The notes beneath the pieces were generated by a model. It was not told the origin of the DNA and searched no databases. It saw only the letters and a program-made list of their open reading frames with translations. From NCBI RefSeq assembly GCF_003086295.3, contig NC_092054.1, positions 39,129,294 to 39,193,293 on the forward strand: 64,000 bases of DNA. Direction: 5' to 3'. Position 1 is the stretch's first letter; the number at the start of each line of letters is the position of its first letter. Source of the stretch: Arachis hypogaea. Its lineage: Eukaryota > Streptophyta > Magnoliopsida > Fabales > Fabaceae. A program made the position numbers and the translations under genes. Of the stretch, positions 23,832-35,484 are shown piece by piece.

Positions 23832-24215
23832 GCTGGGCATCAATAGCTTGAGATTTGGATATATGCCTGTGATGCTTTTTGTACAAAGATAAGCTTGGAT
23901 AACTAGGTTCTAAGGGGTGCTTCATCACCCGGCAACTTGGGTTAACTAACCCGGGATTGCCAACCAAAAGTCCACCATTAAGAGCTACTTTGAGACAAAG
24001 CATTTAGTAACCCAAAGAGGTGCTGGGCATCAATTTCCAAAGAACAAACAGAGATGAACAAAACAAGCTAAATGCCTGTGATGTGTGTGTGCTAAGGAGA
24101 GGCTTGAGCAAGTAAGCCCATAGGGGTGTTTCAACACCTAGCATCTTGAACCAACTGGGGCGGGAATGCTGGCTGAAAGCTTGCTTTAAAAAGCTGCCTT
24201 ATCACATAGCATTAA
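23832..24215 (+). repeat. two degenerate 190-bp tandem units
   Basis: GCTGGGCATCAAT starts at 23832 and 24022. Each unit continues with atgcctgtgatg, a ggggtg-ttcancacc segment, an aacttg or catcttg segment and a closing gctnccttatcacatagc or gctactttgagacaaagc segment. Non-coding, between the ORF and the 3' LTR. Confidence 0.7.
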
Positions 24216-24426
24216 GCCTCAGTCAAAAAAAAAAATCCCAAGCAATAACAAGTCTCATTTTTTTTTGTAATTCAAGTAAGGATCCAGAGGAATGTTGATG
24301 TCTCAGCCCCAGAATAAAAATCCCTAAGATACCATGCATAAAAACCCCATTTACCAGTATTCAATGTCTTCCAATAAAAGGCTTATACACTTCTCTGCTT
24401 CTAGTAATTTTCCTTATGTTTTACTG

Positions 24427-24463
24427 CTTGCTTGGGGACAAGCAAGATTTAAGTTTGGTGTTG
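24427..24463 (+). other. hairpin plus AAGTTTGGTGTT directly before the 3' LTR
   Basis: Stem CTTGCTTG/CAAGCAAG (24427-24446) closes a GGGA loop, then ATTTAAGTTTGGTGTTG abuts the LTR. The equivalent sites in elements A and B are listed separately. No ordinary long purine tract touches the LTR. Confidence 0.75.
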
Positions 24464-26802
24464 TGATGACAGGTCATCTTAGCCTAGTTTCACTAGACTT
24501 TTTCCTTTGTTTTCAATAGGTTTTATGCACTTTCTTAAGCCATAAGTAAGTCAATTGGATTGAATTTCATGTTTCCTTTGATTCAATCAACCATGGATAA
24601 ATTGATGCATTTTCATGAGTTTTTGTGCCATAATTGCTCATATGACAAGAAGAAGAATAACTCTCATAATTATGGCATAGCTTTGATGCAATTGTTGATT
24701 GATGATAGGTGGAATAAAGCTTGGAGGAAGGTTGCAAGAATGGGCTTGAAAAGAGGGATTCACGTTTGAGCTAGCATTTGCCTCAAACGTTAACTCAAAC
24801 GTGAGAAGAAGATGAAGAACACCCTGGATAAAAGCCAACGTTTGCGCCAACGTTTGCCTCAAACGTTGAGGCAAACGTTGGCTGAAAAAGAAGCAGGGGA
24901 AGGCAACGTTTGCGCCAACATTTGCCTCAAACGTGAGGTCAAACGTTGCAGCCAAAAAGAATGAAAAAGAGCACTCCTGGGCATGGCAACGTTTGAGCCA
25001 ACGTTTGCCTCAAACTTGAGGTCAAACGTTGCTCCTCACAGCCTGAAGGGGTATACTTCCAACAAGAATAACTTGAGCTACAGAGCTCCAAATAAGGTGA
25101 TTCAAAAAGAAATGGAAAGTAGGAATCAAGAGCTTTCCAAGCATATATGGCACTGCATGGTGGACACTAAAATTGAGGGAGAAAACTGCCCTGAAATGTG
25201 CATAAACGAACATGGTGGCAACCTGCAGTGAGGCCAACTGACCTCTGCACCTTCGACGGAGTATAACTCGAGCTGTGGAGCTCCAAATGATGTGCTTCCA
25301 ACGGCATTGGAAAGTAGACATTCAGGGCTTTTCAATAATATATAATAGTATGGGGTGGACAATGTGTTTGAGCCTTCAAAACCTGACGTTTTCGTCCACG
25401 TTTGAGGCAAACGTCGCCTCAAACGTTGCACACCAAAGCCAGCTACCCTATCCTCTTCAAAGAAGCATAACTTGAGTTGTAGATGTCCAATTGAGGTGAT
25501 TCCAATTGGGTTAGAAAGCTGACATTTAGAGCTTTCTAACCATATATAATAGTCTATAGTGGGCATAAAATTGGCAACGTTGACAAGCGGACAAAGTAGC
25601 ACCCCAAAAAGGGAGCCTGGGAAGAACCACGTTTGAGCTCACGTTTGACCTCAAACGTTGGCTCAAACGTGGATGACAGCAAATGGGCTATCTGCATAAT
25701 GCCTCACACAAGGGACGTTTGAGTCAACGTTTGCCTCAAACGTTGACTCAAACGTGAATGGTTCATGGCCCGGTTCACAAATGGATTTCTTCCCAACACC
25801 AAGAACAATCAACGGAGGCTATTATCAACCCATTTCCATCAAGACTAAAGGCCCAATTTAAGGCTTAATGATCATTTGAAGAAAGTGTATAAATAGCTTA
25901 GGATTTGAAGTTTTAAGGGAGCTTTTTCTTTTTAGAGTTTTCTTTAAGAATTTTCATAGTATTCATAGTAGAGAGCTTTTGGGTTTTGAGCTGTTTGGAG
26001 ATTCTGAGTTTTGGGGAAGGAGAATTGAATTCTCTTCCTCTGGGTTGTTTTTGTTTTCTTTTCTACACACTTTGTCTGAGTCTTGAGTGTTGAGAATTGA
26101 AGGAATTCTGTTTCAATCTCACCTTGAGATCTCTCTGTTTTGATTTACTGCATCATTGAGAATTTGCGATTTCACTTCTTTTCTTCTACTGCTGGATCTT
26201 TACTTTTCTTGCAATTGAATTCTAAATTTGGATCTAGGAAGGCATTGAGATCTAGACTTAGTTATCTAGTCTCTTGGGTCCTGAGATCTGGAGTCATCAT
26301 TTTATTTTCTCTGTTGAATGCTTTTCAAATTCATTTACGTTTCCATTTTAGATCCAGTTCAATTCAAGTCATATTCTATTCTTCTATGCGTTGAGATTTA
26401 CTGTTCTTTTGTTTAATTCTTGCAATCCCACATCCCTGACCCATTTACAATTTAAGCCATTTATATTTCTTGCACTTTAAGATTCTGCAATTTACATTTC
26501 TTGCGTTCTAAGTTTCTGCCATTTAATTTCTTGTTCTTTGAGATTCAGCACTTTTATTTTCTGTTCTCTTTAATTTCCTGCAAATTACCCATTCCCTTTT
26601 ACATTCTATGCAATTTAATTCTTGTTGAACACAAATTCACTCAAATCAACTTCTGTTTGCTTGACTAAATCAACCACTAAACTAAAATTGCTCAATCCTT
26701 CAATCCTTGTGGGATCGACCTCACTCACATGAGTTATTATTACTTGATGCGACCCGGTACACTTGCCGGTGAGTTTTGTGTTGGATCGTTTTCCACACAT
26801 CA
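24464..26802 (+). repeat. 3' LTR of the element at 19052
   Basis: 2339 bp, TGATGACAGG to CACACATCA, matching the 5' LTR from end to end with scattered substitutions (for example gatgacaagt against gatgacaggt). Followed by the target duplication atagg. Confidence 0.93.
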
Positions 26803-27007
26803 ATAGGGATAGGTAAATATCTGCAAGTTCGAGTAGTATTGTCATCCCTAGCCGAAAAAGAGGATATGTGAAACATCTGTCTTCAAGAAGAATTAATGTT
26901 GTAGAGAACCATTTTCCAACCTACAAAAAGCCCGTGGTCCGAGGTAGCGATGAATCAAAAATTTTTATATTATGTGGATAAATATATAGCATACAAAAAT
27001 AAAAAAA

Positions 27008-27486
27008 GTTTAATTATTCTGTTATTTTCTATAGTTTCACCAAATTTGTAATTAGGTTTTTATACTTTTTTTTAATTAGTTTTTTTCATTATTTTTAATT
27101 TTGTAATTAGGCCATTTTCGTGTCAAAAATGTTAAAATTAACAAAATATTTCTACAAAATAATATGTGATCAATTTAATTAGATAATAAAAGAAATCATA
27201 TGAAAAAAAGGAATACGAAATAATTATAATGAGAGCATTGGATTGGACGTGAAGTGGTTGATATTATACCGCCAGGACGAGAACTTCTTGTTTTAGAAGG
27301 TAAATCTATCTTAATTGTGAGTACTTTTAATTTACAGAAAAATATTCTGTTAATTCTAATATTTTTTCACGATCAAGGACCTAATTATAAAACTAAAAAT
27401 AGTGTAGGGACCCAATTAAAAAAAAAGAGTATAGGAACCTAATTGCAAATTTGATGGAACTATAGAGACCAACAAAATAATTAAAC
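27008..27486. mobile_element. MITE-like element with long terminal inverted repeats
   Basis: Left end GTTTAATTATTCTG, right end inverted GTTTAATTATTTTG. The two arms stay similar for roughly 150 bp (ctatagttycaycaaattt, aattaggtyyctata, and so on). 479 bp, AT-rich, no ORF. Resembles an abundant legume family. Target duplication not clear. 26851-27007, to its left, holds nothing I recognise. Confidence 0.75.
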
Positions 27487-27495
27487 TAAATAAAA

Positions 27496-27672
27496 ATGCT
27501 ATGTGCACACTGAAAATCAGTCACTATGTATTTGTGTATAAATAAATACATATGTAGTTTGATCCATTTTCATGTGTAGTTTGATCTATTTTCAATGTGT
27601 ATTATATATTTTAATGTGTATTTTTTTATGGGTGATTGATTTGGTAGTTAATTTTTAGTATATACGTAGCAT
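27496..27672. mobile_element. short MITE-like element
   Basis: Left end ATGCTATGTGCACACTGAAA and right end (inverted) ATGCTACGTATATACTAAAA form imperfect inverted repeats of about 25 bp around an AT-rich core with ttttcatgtgtagtttgat repeats. 177 bp, no coding capacity. Confidence 0.6.
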
Positions 27673-27713
27673 AGTTGTATAAAAATAACAAAAAAGTTCT
27701 TATAAACATAAAG

Positions 27714-27915
27714 TATTAGAAACAAGAGACTAAATTGAAGAAAGTATGATGTATTATTTTGGTGTGTTATAAATGATACAATATACAAGGATATATATAG
27801 GTGCTAGAAGAATCAAAGCAATAAAAGCGTAATATCCTACAATAAATATACATATATGTTAAATAAATATAATGGATACTAACTGATCTTTATTGATCCT
27901 AATTATACTCTAATA
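27714..27915 (-). repeat. 3' LTR of the copia element
   Basis: 202 bp between the polypurine tract and flanking DNA. The end joining the flank matches the 5' LTR remnant (agagactaaa, then gtatgatgtattattttggt). Terminal TG and CA have both become TA in this copy. The polypurine tract is the minus-strand GAGGGGGGA beside it (27917-27925). Confidence 0.75.
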
Positions 27916-28038
27916 TCCCCCCTCAAACTCAAGTGGGAGCTAAGGATACCATCTTGAGTTTGGATACTAGAGTCCGAAAATGAGTAGGATGGTGAGTCTT
28001 TATGAAAATATCAGCAGTCTAATCCAGAGTCAGAATAG

Positions 28039-28785
28039 CTATGAGTCGAACAGTATCAATAAGGAGATGTTACCGTACAAAGTAACAATCAATCTCAATG
28101 TGGTGGTGCGTTCATGAAAAATATCATTATGGACAATCTGAATAGCACTGCGGTTGTTGCAAAAAATATCAGTTAGGGACAACTGAGGAGCACCTAAGTC
28201 TTCGAGAAGCCAACAAATCAAGACAACCTCAGCAGTGGTGTCAGCGAGAGCACGGTATTCAAATTCAGTGCTTGATTAAGTAGTAAAGGTTTGCTTCTTG
28301 GCTTGCCAGAAAATGAGAGAGTCACTAAGAAACAAACAATAACCAGTAGTAGAATGATGATTGGTGGGATCACCTGCCCAATCAGCATCTGAGTACACTT
28401 GAAGGGTTAAAGATGAATGGGCAGAAAAATGAATGCCATGAAACAAAGTGCCTTTGATGTAGCGAAGAATGCAAAGAACTATCGCATAGTGAGTAGTACA
28501 AGGAGTTGACAAGAACTGGCTAAGAACATGAACTGGATAGGCGATGTCTGGTCGTCTGACAGTCAAATAGATGAGAGTAGGATTTTCCAAAGCAATACCA
28601 TCCATAGAAGTAAACTGAACATTAGGTTTAAGATGATTAGACTCAGTGCGACTATCCATAATTCTGGCTCAAGAAAGAAGATCAAAAGCATACTTAGCTT
28701 GAGAGAGATAGATACTATCATCTGAGGATATGACTTCAAGGCCAAGAAAATAACTGAGAGAACCAAGATCTTTTATCTCAAAAGT
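28039..28785 (-). pseudogene. copia RT end and RNase H, RT core deleted
   Basis: FAAVARLTL (near 28790) is followed directly by LGSLSYFLGLEV (near 28755), so the segment holding the YVDD active site, about 400 bp in an intact element, is missing. Downstream PDIAYPVHVLSQFLSTP, VYSDADWAGDP and the RNase H end are present in broken frames with a stop before SSTEFEYRALADT. Confidence 0.85.
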
Positions 28786-29113
28786 GTGAGACGAGCAACA
28801 GCAGCAAAAGTCTCTTCATAATCAATGTCATACTCTTACATACATCCTTGAGCTACCAATCGTGCCTTATAATGGTTAATAGAACCATCAGAGCGAGTCT
28901 TGATCTTATATACCTATTTACTACCCACAACTTCTTGATCAGAATTAGAATTAACCAAGTCCCAAGTGTGTGCATTTTCAAGTGCCTAGATTTCTTCCTA
29001 TATTGCTTGATGCCAATTTGGATTTGTGGAGGCTTTTCAGAATGACTTAGGTTCATGGTGACGAAGAATAATAGAAAAGCAATAATAATCAAGAAGATAA
29101 GGAGATGGATTTC

Positions 29114-30265
29114 TTACCCTAGAAGAACGAGTAGAGGGAGGAGCATGACAGCGGGAGCATGAGTATTGTCCGGTCTGGAATCATCGAAAAATGGAGAAGG
29201 TGGAAGAGTGAGTAGGAGGCTCGAGAGGTTGACATGAGATAGAACCTGTAATATCATCAATAGAAAAAAGATATTGGGGTTAGTGAAAAACGGTGACTGA
29301 GTAAGAATGGACTCAAAAGAGGAGAAACTAGAGAACATGTGATGCTCCCAGAATACAACATGACGAGATATATGAATACATCAAGAGATAGGATCCCAAC
29401 AACGATAACCCTTGTGTTCAGAGCCATAACTAAGAAAATAGCACATACGAGCCCGATGTTCAAGTTTATTATGTTCATGAGGTTGAAGAAGGACAAAACA
29501 GATACAACCAAAAATACAAAGAGACCTATAATTTGGAGGAGTATGATAAAGATGCTTAAGAGGAGTAGTGTTACCAAGGACCGAAGAAAGGAGTCTATTG
29601 ATAATATGAACAGTAGTGAGAACAACTTCACCCCAAGTACGCTCAGGACACGAAGAAGAAATAAGTATTGCACGAACAGAGTCGAGAATATGACGATGTT
29701 TGCGTTCAACTCTTCTATTTTGTTGAGAGGTACCAGGATAAGAAAACTCAGACAAAGTACCATGTTCAACGAGAAAATTTAAGAGTTTGGAGTCATGATA
29801 TTCCATAACATTATCGCATCAGAAGATTTTAATGACCTTGGAAAACTGAGGTTTAATCATAGTGGCAAAGTTAATGTAAAGTTGAGGTAGCTCATGACAA
29901 TTACTTGTCAAATAAGCCCAAGTAAAATGTGAATAATCATCAATAAATATTTCAAAGTATCAAGCCCCTCCCATAGAAGCAGTTGGAGCGGGGCTCCAAA
30001 CATCAGAGTGAATAAGATCAAAAGGAGAGCAAGCAAGTGATGAATTATTATAAAAAGATAAAGTTGGTTGTTTTGCAGTTTGACAAGAAAAGCATTCAAA
30101 AGACTCATTATTAACTTGATCTAAAATATCCGTAGACATAAGAGAATGAAATTTTTTTAAGGAGTTGTGGATAAGACAGCGATACCACAAGTGAAGTGTA
30201 TATGGAGAAAAAATAGAACAAAGATTTGTTATAGAAGGAACATGAAGATTCTCTAGCTCAAACAA
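29114..30265 (-). pseudogene. copia integrase region
   Basis: The GAG-pre-integrase segment (LWYRCLIHNSLKK and CxxC as CFSCQTAKQ) is followed by the core: LIHSDVW, FIDDYSHFTW, then a segment with CDNVMEY where a D-N-G is usual, and YPGTSQQNRRVERKHRHI. Stops occur near 29810 and 29960. The plus-strand frame at 29339-29782 is its shadow. Confidence 0.85.
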
Positions 30266-30577
30266 TCTACAGACCTTACATTTAGTCCCGATGATCTGTC
30301 TTGTCCGATGATCATGTACACAATAACCAGAAATAGAAAAATTGACATCAAAACTGAGATCAACAGGTTGACCAACAGAAATAAGATTAAAATTTAATTT
30401 TAGAATAAAATAAGCATAATGAAGATTAAGATTTTACTGTGAAATAAAACTGTTATGTGTTGCATGCAAGAGGGAACCATCAGTAGTATTGACAGAAGGT
30501 GCAGTTGTAGCGGTAGACAAAGACGAAAAAAGATGACGCAAAGGAGACATGTGATTAAAGCAACCAGAATCAAAATA

Positions 30578-31767
30578 CTATTTATAATTACCTGGCGGAG
30601 TGGAAAGAGCAGTAAAAGTATTACCAGAAAAGGAGAAAAGTTGCTTAAGAAGAGACTCAATGTCAGATGGAAAGACAGAAGGTAGGTGGTTGAGAGAAGA
30701 AGAGTTGATGGATTCAGTAGTAGCAGCAACAATAGTAGAAGAAGGCAAATTCTTAGAGTAGTTAGGACGAGAATGATACTTGTTCTGATCTGAACGTGGT
30801 GGGCAAGTAGGACAGGTATTAATCAAGTGTCCCAAGAGCTTGCAATAATGACAAACAGTTTTGGACAATTGGAGCCAATATGACCTTTTTGTTTGCATTT
30901 ACGACATTCAATAGAAGGACAATCTAAGAAGAGGTGCCTAGAACGGTTACAGTTTCGACAAAATTGACCCTTTTTGTTGGTGGCATCAAAGACAGTTTCA
31001 CTCTTAGAGTGAGTCAATCCCAGGCACGTTTCTTAGACTTAAGACGAGGAAGTATATCTTCAAAACTAGGCAAGGGATTCTAATGAAGAGAGATGCTCTA
31101 ACCGGCTCGTAGTCATCAGCAAGTGCCATAAGGAATTGTATGAGATGTGTACGGTTGTGATAGTCCTCATATGTCTTAGCATTAGTTGAATCTTTAAGAA
31201 TAGGCTCACAGGAGGTCAACTGATTCCAAATAATTTCTATCTGAGCAAGAAATCAAAAATTGCTTGTCCACATTCTTGCTTAAGGCTATGAAGCTCTTTT
31301 AGCAATTGATATTGATGGGAGAGGTCAGAAATAATGTAACATTTTGCCAAACGATCTCATACATCTTTAACAGTTTCAAAACACCCAAACTGTAAATGAA
31401 AACCTAGAGTAGAGGTGTTACGAAACCAAGTAATAATCTGGTGATTTTTACTATCCCAATCTTCCAATTTTTTCACAAAGTCTTTCTCAACATCCTCCTT
31501 AGATTTGGAAGTCCTATCTTTTGATTTGTCAGTCACAGTTGGCTTAACAGGATAAACAAGATCACCAATCATAAAGCGCCATAATTTGCACCCTTTAAGA
31601 AATCCTCTCATAGCTTCAACCCATTGAGCATAGTTGAGCCACTGAGGATAATAGGAATTGGTTGAAAAACATTTGATTTTTTTATAGAGACAAAAAAGGA
31701 AGGAAACTGCAATATCAGAGAAAAAAAAATGAGGAAACGGAGGAAAAAATCGAAAAGAGCTCACCAA
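30578..31767 (-). pseudogene. copia gag with two zinc knuckles
   Basis: YPQWLNYAQWVEAMRGFLKG and WDSKNHQIITWF mark the copia gag domain (about 31357-31660). Two CCHC-type motifs follow in other frames: CRKCKQKGHIGSNC (30823-31017) and CHYCKLLGHLINTC (30578-30898). At least four frame breaks. Confidence 0.8.
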
Positions 31768-32251
31768 AAAATCTTAGGAGGGGTCCCACTGACTGCCACA
31801 TCAGCAGACACTTCAACAGCCACATCAGCAGCCGTGTCAGCAAAAGGATGACACGTGGCAACCAAAGAGTGGAGGAAGACACACCGACGAGTGACTTGAC
31901 GTGCGGGTTGAACCAGTAGGTCGGACCGGGCAACACACAGGTTGGGAAGCGGGTTGGTGGGAGTCACATATGTGCGACACGTGTAAAGCTCCTGGACCGT
32001 TGATCGTTGCCGAAGATCCAATGATTCTGTAAGCGTTTGGAGAGAGAAAAATGTTAAGCGGATAGGGATCTCGTAGCCCGATCCAGAAGTTTCCAACGAT
32101 GGGCTGTGCTCCGTATACTCGTAACGGTGAGACGAAGATGATGGTATGGCCGATGATGAAGAAAAATGTCGAGAAGTGAGCGAAAGTAAAATACTGCAGG
32201 AGGAGGAAAAAATAAACTATGAATGAATTTTCATGAAAAGAGAAAGAAACA

Positions 32252-32321
32252 TATGCTCTTGATACCATGTTAAAAATAAGAGACTAAACTCAAGAGAGTA
32301 TGATGTATTATTTTGGTGTGT
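32252..32321 (-). other. primer site and 5' LTR remnant of the copia element
   Basis: On the minus strand the LTR ends TTTTTAACA (32268) and is followed at once by TGGTATCAAGAGCATA (32267-32252), a variant of the initiator-methionine primer site TGGTATCAGAGC. Only 54 bp of LTR remain. Confidence 0.75.
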
Positions 32322-32324
32322 AAT

Positions 32325-32760
32325 TAGCGATTGAGAACTTCGGCAACGATCAAAACCCACTCAAACTCAAAAATCATATGCTCCTTATCTGATGCAGCTT
32401 TTCAACTCTTGAGCATCCTAATTCTCCTGGCTGTTTATTACTCTAAGCTATTAAAAGTTGTATTCTTTTGTTGATTGGTGGAAAGCTAGGTGCGAATTTA
32501 ATTTTGAATAATGGTAATAGTAAATGTGTGTATAACTGTATATAAAAGTGGGAGTGGGAGAGAGAAATATATTTGTTTTTTATTATTTTTAAAGTATCTT
32601 ATCTATGGCAACAAGTTTCTAGGTGATCTTTTCGCGGGAGTTATGGTCTTCTATAATAAATGCAATTCAATTAATGTATATAGTATTATAAATAAATTTA
32701 AATATTTAGTTCACCAATCATTAGAAAGGTATATATAGTATAGTCACCCAAAAAAAATGA
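32325..32760. other. unassigned AT-rich sequence
   Basis: No ORF of interest, no repeat ends and no matching copy elsewhere in the window. It may be old host DNA or a decayed element. Confidence 0.4.
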
Positions 32761-33132
32761 AGTAAAAAAATATAAAATATATTTTTTGTCTTTAAAATTT
32801 GTAAAATGTTTAAAAAAAATTCATAAATTTTATTTTATTTTCATTTTGTCTTAAAAATTTTTTATTTGCATTAAATATACTCTTGACAACTGATTTTTTT
32901 ATAAAATTTAGAACTAATTTAACAATAATTTCACAAGTCAATACAAATAAATCAAACATAGTTGTCATGCATTATTGTTGGATAGGTCATAAATTTTTTG
33001 AACATTTAACCGTCAAGGGTATATTTGAAGCAAATCGATAACTTTAGGGACAAAATTGAAGCAAAATAAAACTTTAGAATATTTTAAAAAATTTTAACAA
33101 ACTTCAAGACAAAAAATATATTTTACTCTTAT
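32761..33132. mobile_element. AT-rich element with long inverted repeats
   Basis: The left arm (tataaaatatattttttgtc, then ttaaaatttg) and inverted right arm (taaaatatattttttgtctt) pair over roughly 80 bp. The centre has a gttgtcatgcattattg segment. No ORF. The next 170 bp (33133-33302) hold nothing recognised. Confidence 0.6.
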
Positions 33133-33339
33133 TAAAATATATCAACTTAAAAATTACTTTTGTTTAATTACGTAACAACAAGCTTATAATTCTTTTGAAT
33201 AATTATTTCTTATTAAATATTAAATTTCTTTCGACTACAAAAATCCACTGTCCTTCGATTTTTTTTCAAATGATAAATGTGCAATAACATTAATTATTTT
33301 TGTTACGAGAGTTACTTGAAATGGTGATTTAGGCTTGAG

Positions 33340-34010
33340 TGTGAGGCCCAAACTCCTTCTGAGGCGGCATCCGACTTGTCCCAGCATTGAGGTGCCACCG
33401 TCTGAGTTCTTCGTGAGGAGGTGGGGGTGGTACCTACAAGAGACTTCGATGCTTAAGTTAACAAGGGCTTTAGACAGGTTTTTAGTAGATTAGAACGTGT
33501 ATATGCCTGAGGGATGTCAATGTATTTATAGTAGAGTTGTTTGACCACCTTTGTTGAAGTAGTTCCACTTTTATTTATGGGTAACCGTTCCCTTAATTGT
33601 GTGAGTTTATTAGGTTCTATCTTTCAGGGAAGATAGAGATAGTTGGAGAGATTTGGGGAGGCAGTTACTTATTTGGATAAGTATAAGCTGGTTCCTCTCA
33701 TCGTGTCTGACCTCTTTAAAGAGGTGGGGTATGCGGTAGAGGCTACCCTCTTAGGTGGGCCTTTCATTCTTATTGGGCGTGCCTTTTATGTTTTAGTCCA
33801 GGATATGAACAGTGTCCGTACTTAAGTCCGAGCTTTTATGAGGTCGGGTTCAAGCATTTTATGGCTTCAGTACGACGTCGGGTACACTACCTTCAAGAGG
33901 TCGGGTACTCGATGTGTTTTGAAATTTTGAATGTTGCTTCTTTGAATGAGGGGCGAATATTACGCAGCAGGTTCCTTGGGATCCACACACGTCTTCAAAG
34001 AGCAGTGTGA
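33340..34010 (-). repeat. probable LTR-derived sequence of Tat element 2
   Basis: Contains ggtacctacaagagacttcg and gcttaag near 33430-33460, corresponding to the same block in the Tat element 1 LTR, and a run of gaggtcgggt repeats. Exact ends not determinable. 34011-34693 is the untranslated lead-in to the antisense ORF. Confidence 0.4.
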
Positions 34011-35331
34011 GATGACTATTTTTCCCCTTCTCTTTTATAAAATGCTTTGCGCTCTTCCCCTTCTCCTTTTCTTATTTTTGAAACGCTTCCTTTGCTCCCT
34101 TCGTTGTGAAGACTCCCTCATTTCCTTTCTTTGTTTATTTTACAACCACTTTTGGTTTTTTCAAGATTTTTTGTGTCTTGATTTGTAAGAATTCTTGGTG
34201 AAGAGGATCGTCCGTGACTTTGCTGTTTGACGTACCCTTCCATTCTTTAAATTTCATCAAGGTTGGTGTTTTTATGAGCTTTTGTTTGTAGTCTTGGCTG
34301 TTTTTGTGTACCACGAGACTATTCTGAATGGTATTTGAAAATAATTGGGAATGTTTATTGATAATAAGAGTTTCGGATTTCCTTTTACCAGTCACAAAAC
34401 TTTTTCGAAATAGTTTTAAATAGTTTTGTCGTTTGAACCGCGTTTCTGAAGTTTTGAGGGACTGTAGTCGTTTGTGACTGTTGAATGTGTTTGTGTTGCC
34501 CCCAATGATGTTGCTGCTGTTGGCGCAGGAGAGATTCCATTTTTGTTGGTTTTGAAAAGATGTTTTCAAATCATGTTTTGTATTTGGTTTCTTTTGCCCG
34601 ATTTCTTTTATTGGTGTCCAAGCTCTTTAGTGATGACTTGTTTACTTTGTATTTGTAGGTGTAGCTTTTGTGTCTCGGTCTGTTATTCATGACATGTCGA
34701 CAAAAATCCCTCCTTCCCTTTTAACTTGGGTAGATTCTTCTGTCCTTTCTGTTGCCCCCATAGTCGATAAAGAATATGTTGAGGTATTCCGTAGACACCA
34801 TAGGCTATGTGAGAGTCAGGAGAATGAAAGGAATTATGAAATAATAGTGGCTGATCCTGGGGATAGGATTTTCTTTCCTCCTTTAGAGAATTCGGAACAC
34901 CCCTTTTTTTATGCATACGAGTGCTTGTTTACAAAGTTAGGTATTAAACTCCCTTTTTTTGATTTTGAGACAAATATCCTTTGGACTTGCAATGTTACTC
35001 CCTCCCAGCTTCACCAAAACTCCTGGGCTTTTTTGAAAATCTACCAGCTCCTATGTCAGGAGCTCGATGTCTGACCTTCTCTCAAGGTCTTCTTCACCTT
35101 TTTGTCTTGATCAAACCCAGGTCTTCGAAAGGAAAGTTTTCTTGGCTTTCCTTTTGCGCCGTTCAGGGTAGAAAAGTTTTTTCCATTTTCAACGAATCAT
35201 TTCACAATTTTAAGAATTATTTTTTCAAAATCCGAGCTGTTGATGATGCCCGATCTTTCTTCTCGGATGAGAACGATGAGCCCGACTTTCCTTTGTATTG
35301 GGAAGAAAAGCTGGTAATAGCTAGGTATGGG

Positions 35332-35484
35332 TGATGAGCAGATATTTTATACACTTTTTGGCATCACTTTTATATAGTTTTTAGTAGTTTTTGTTTAGTT
35401 TTATTAAGTTTTTATAGGTTTTAGTGTTAAAATCACATGTTTGGATTCTACTATGAGTTTTTGTGTTTTTGGACAATTTCAGGT
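35332..35484 (+). repeat. 5' LTR of element A, first piece
   Basis: TGATGAGCAGATATTTTATA at the start, matching 58030 onwards, up to the caggt duplicated by insertion of solo LTR C. Confidence 0.9.

Larger units (their letters stand above)
19052..26802 (+). mobile_element. complete non-autonomous Athila-like LTR retrotransposon
   Basis: 7751 bp, flanked by a perfect duplication atagg (19047-19051 and 26803-26807). Two LTRs of 2339 bp each, a tRNA-Asp primer site, one long ORF broken by a single stop, and no gag core, protease, RT or integrase motif. The LTRs show a modest number of substitutions by eye. The same LTR family appears as the solo LTR at 9033-11159. Confidence 0.92.
18657..26850. 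mobile_element. hAT-like element interrupted by an LTR retrotransposon
   Basis: The left end TAGGGATGGCAATGGG (18657) and the inverted right end (TAGGGATGACAATACTACTC on the minus strand, ending 26850) form imperfect terminal repeats like those of Ac/hAT elements. Without the inserted retrotransposon it is about 440 bp and AT-rich, with an internal gcggggcgagtaattactcg palindrome, so it is non-autonomous. The 8-bp flanks (atcgaaag and gccgaaaa) match at only five positions, so a target duplication is only suggested. Confidence 0.6.
27714..32321 (-). mobile_element. decayed Ty1/copia element, 5' LTR truncated
   Basis: On the minus strand: a 54-bp remnant of the 5' LTR (32268-32321), a methionine-type primer site, a leader, gag with two zinc knuckles, integrase, a deleted RT, RNase H, a polypurine tract and a complete 202-bp 3' LTR (27714-27915). 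Every coding block has stops and frame changes. The 5' LTR loses similarity abruptly after 32321. Confidence 0.85.

Noticed and set aside
29339..29782. 147-codon plus-strand ORF
   Set aside because: It is antisense to the copia integrase, whose residues are recognisable on the minus strand.
33643..33825. 60-codon ORF read as a small protein
   Set aside because: It lies in LTR-derived sequence of Tat element 2 and shows no family pattern.
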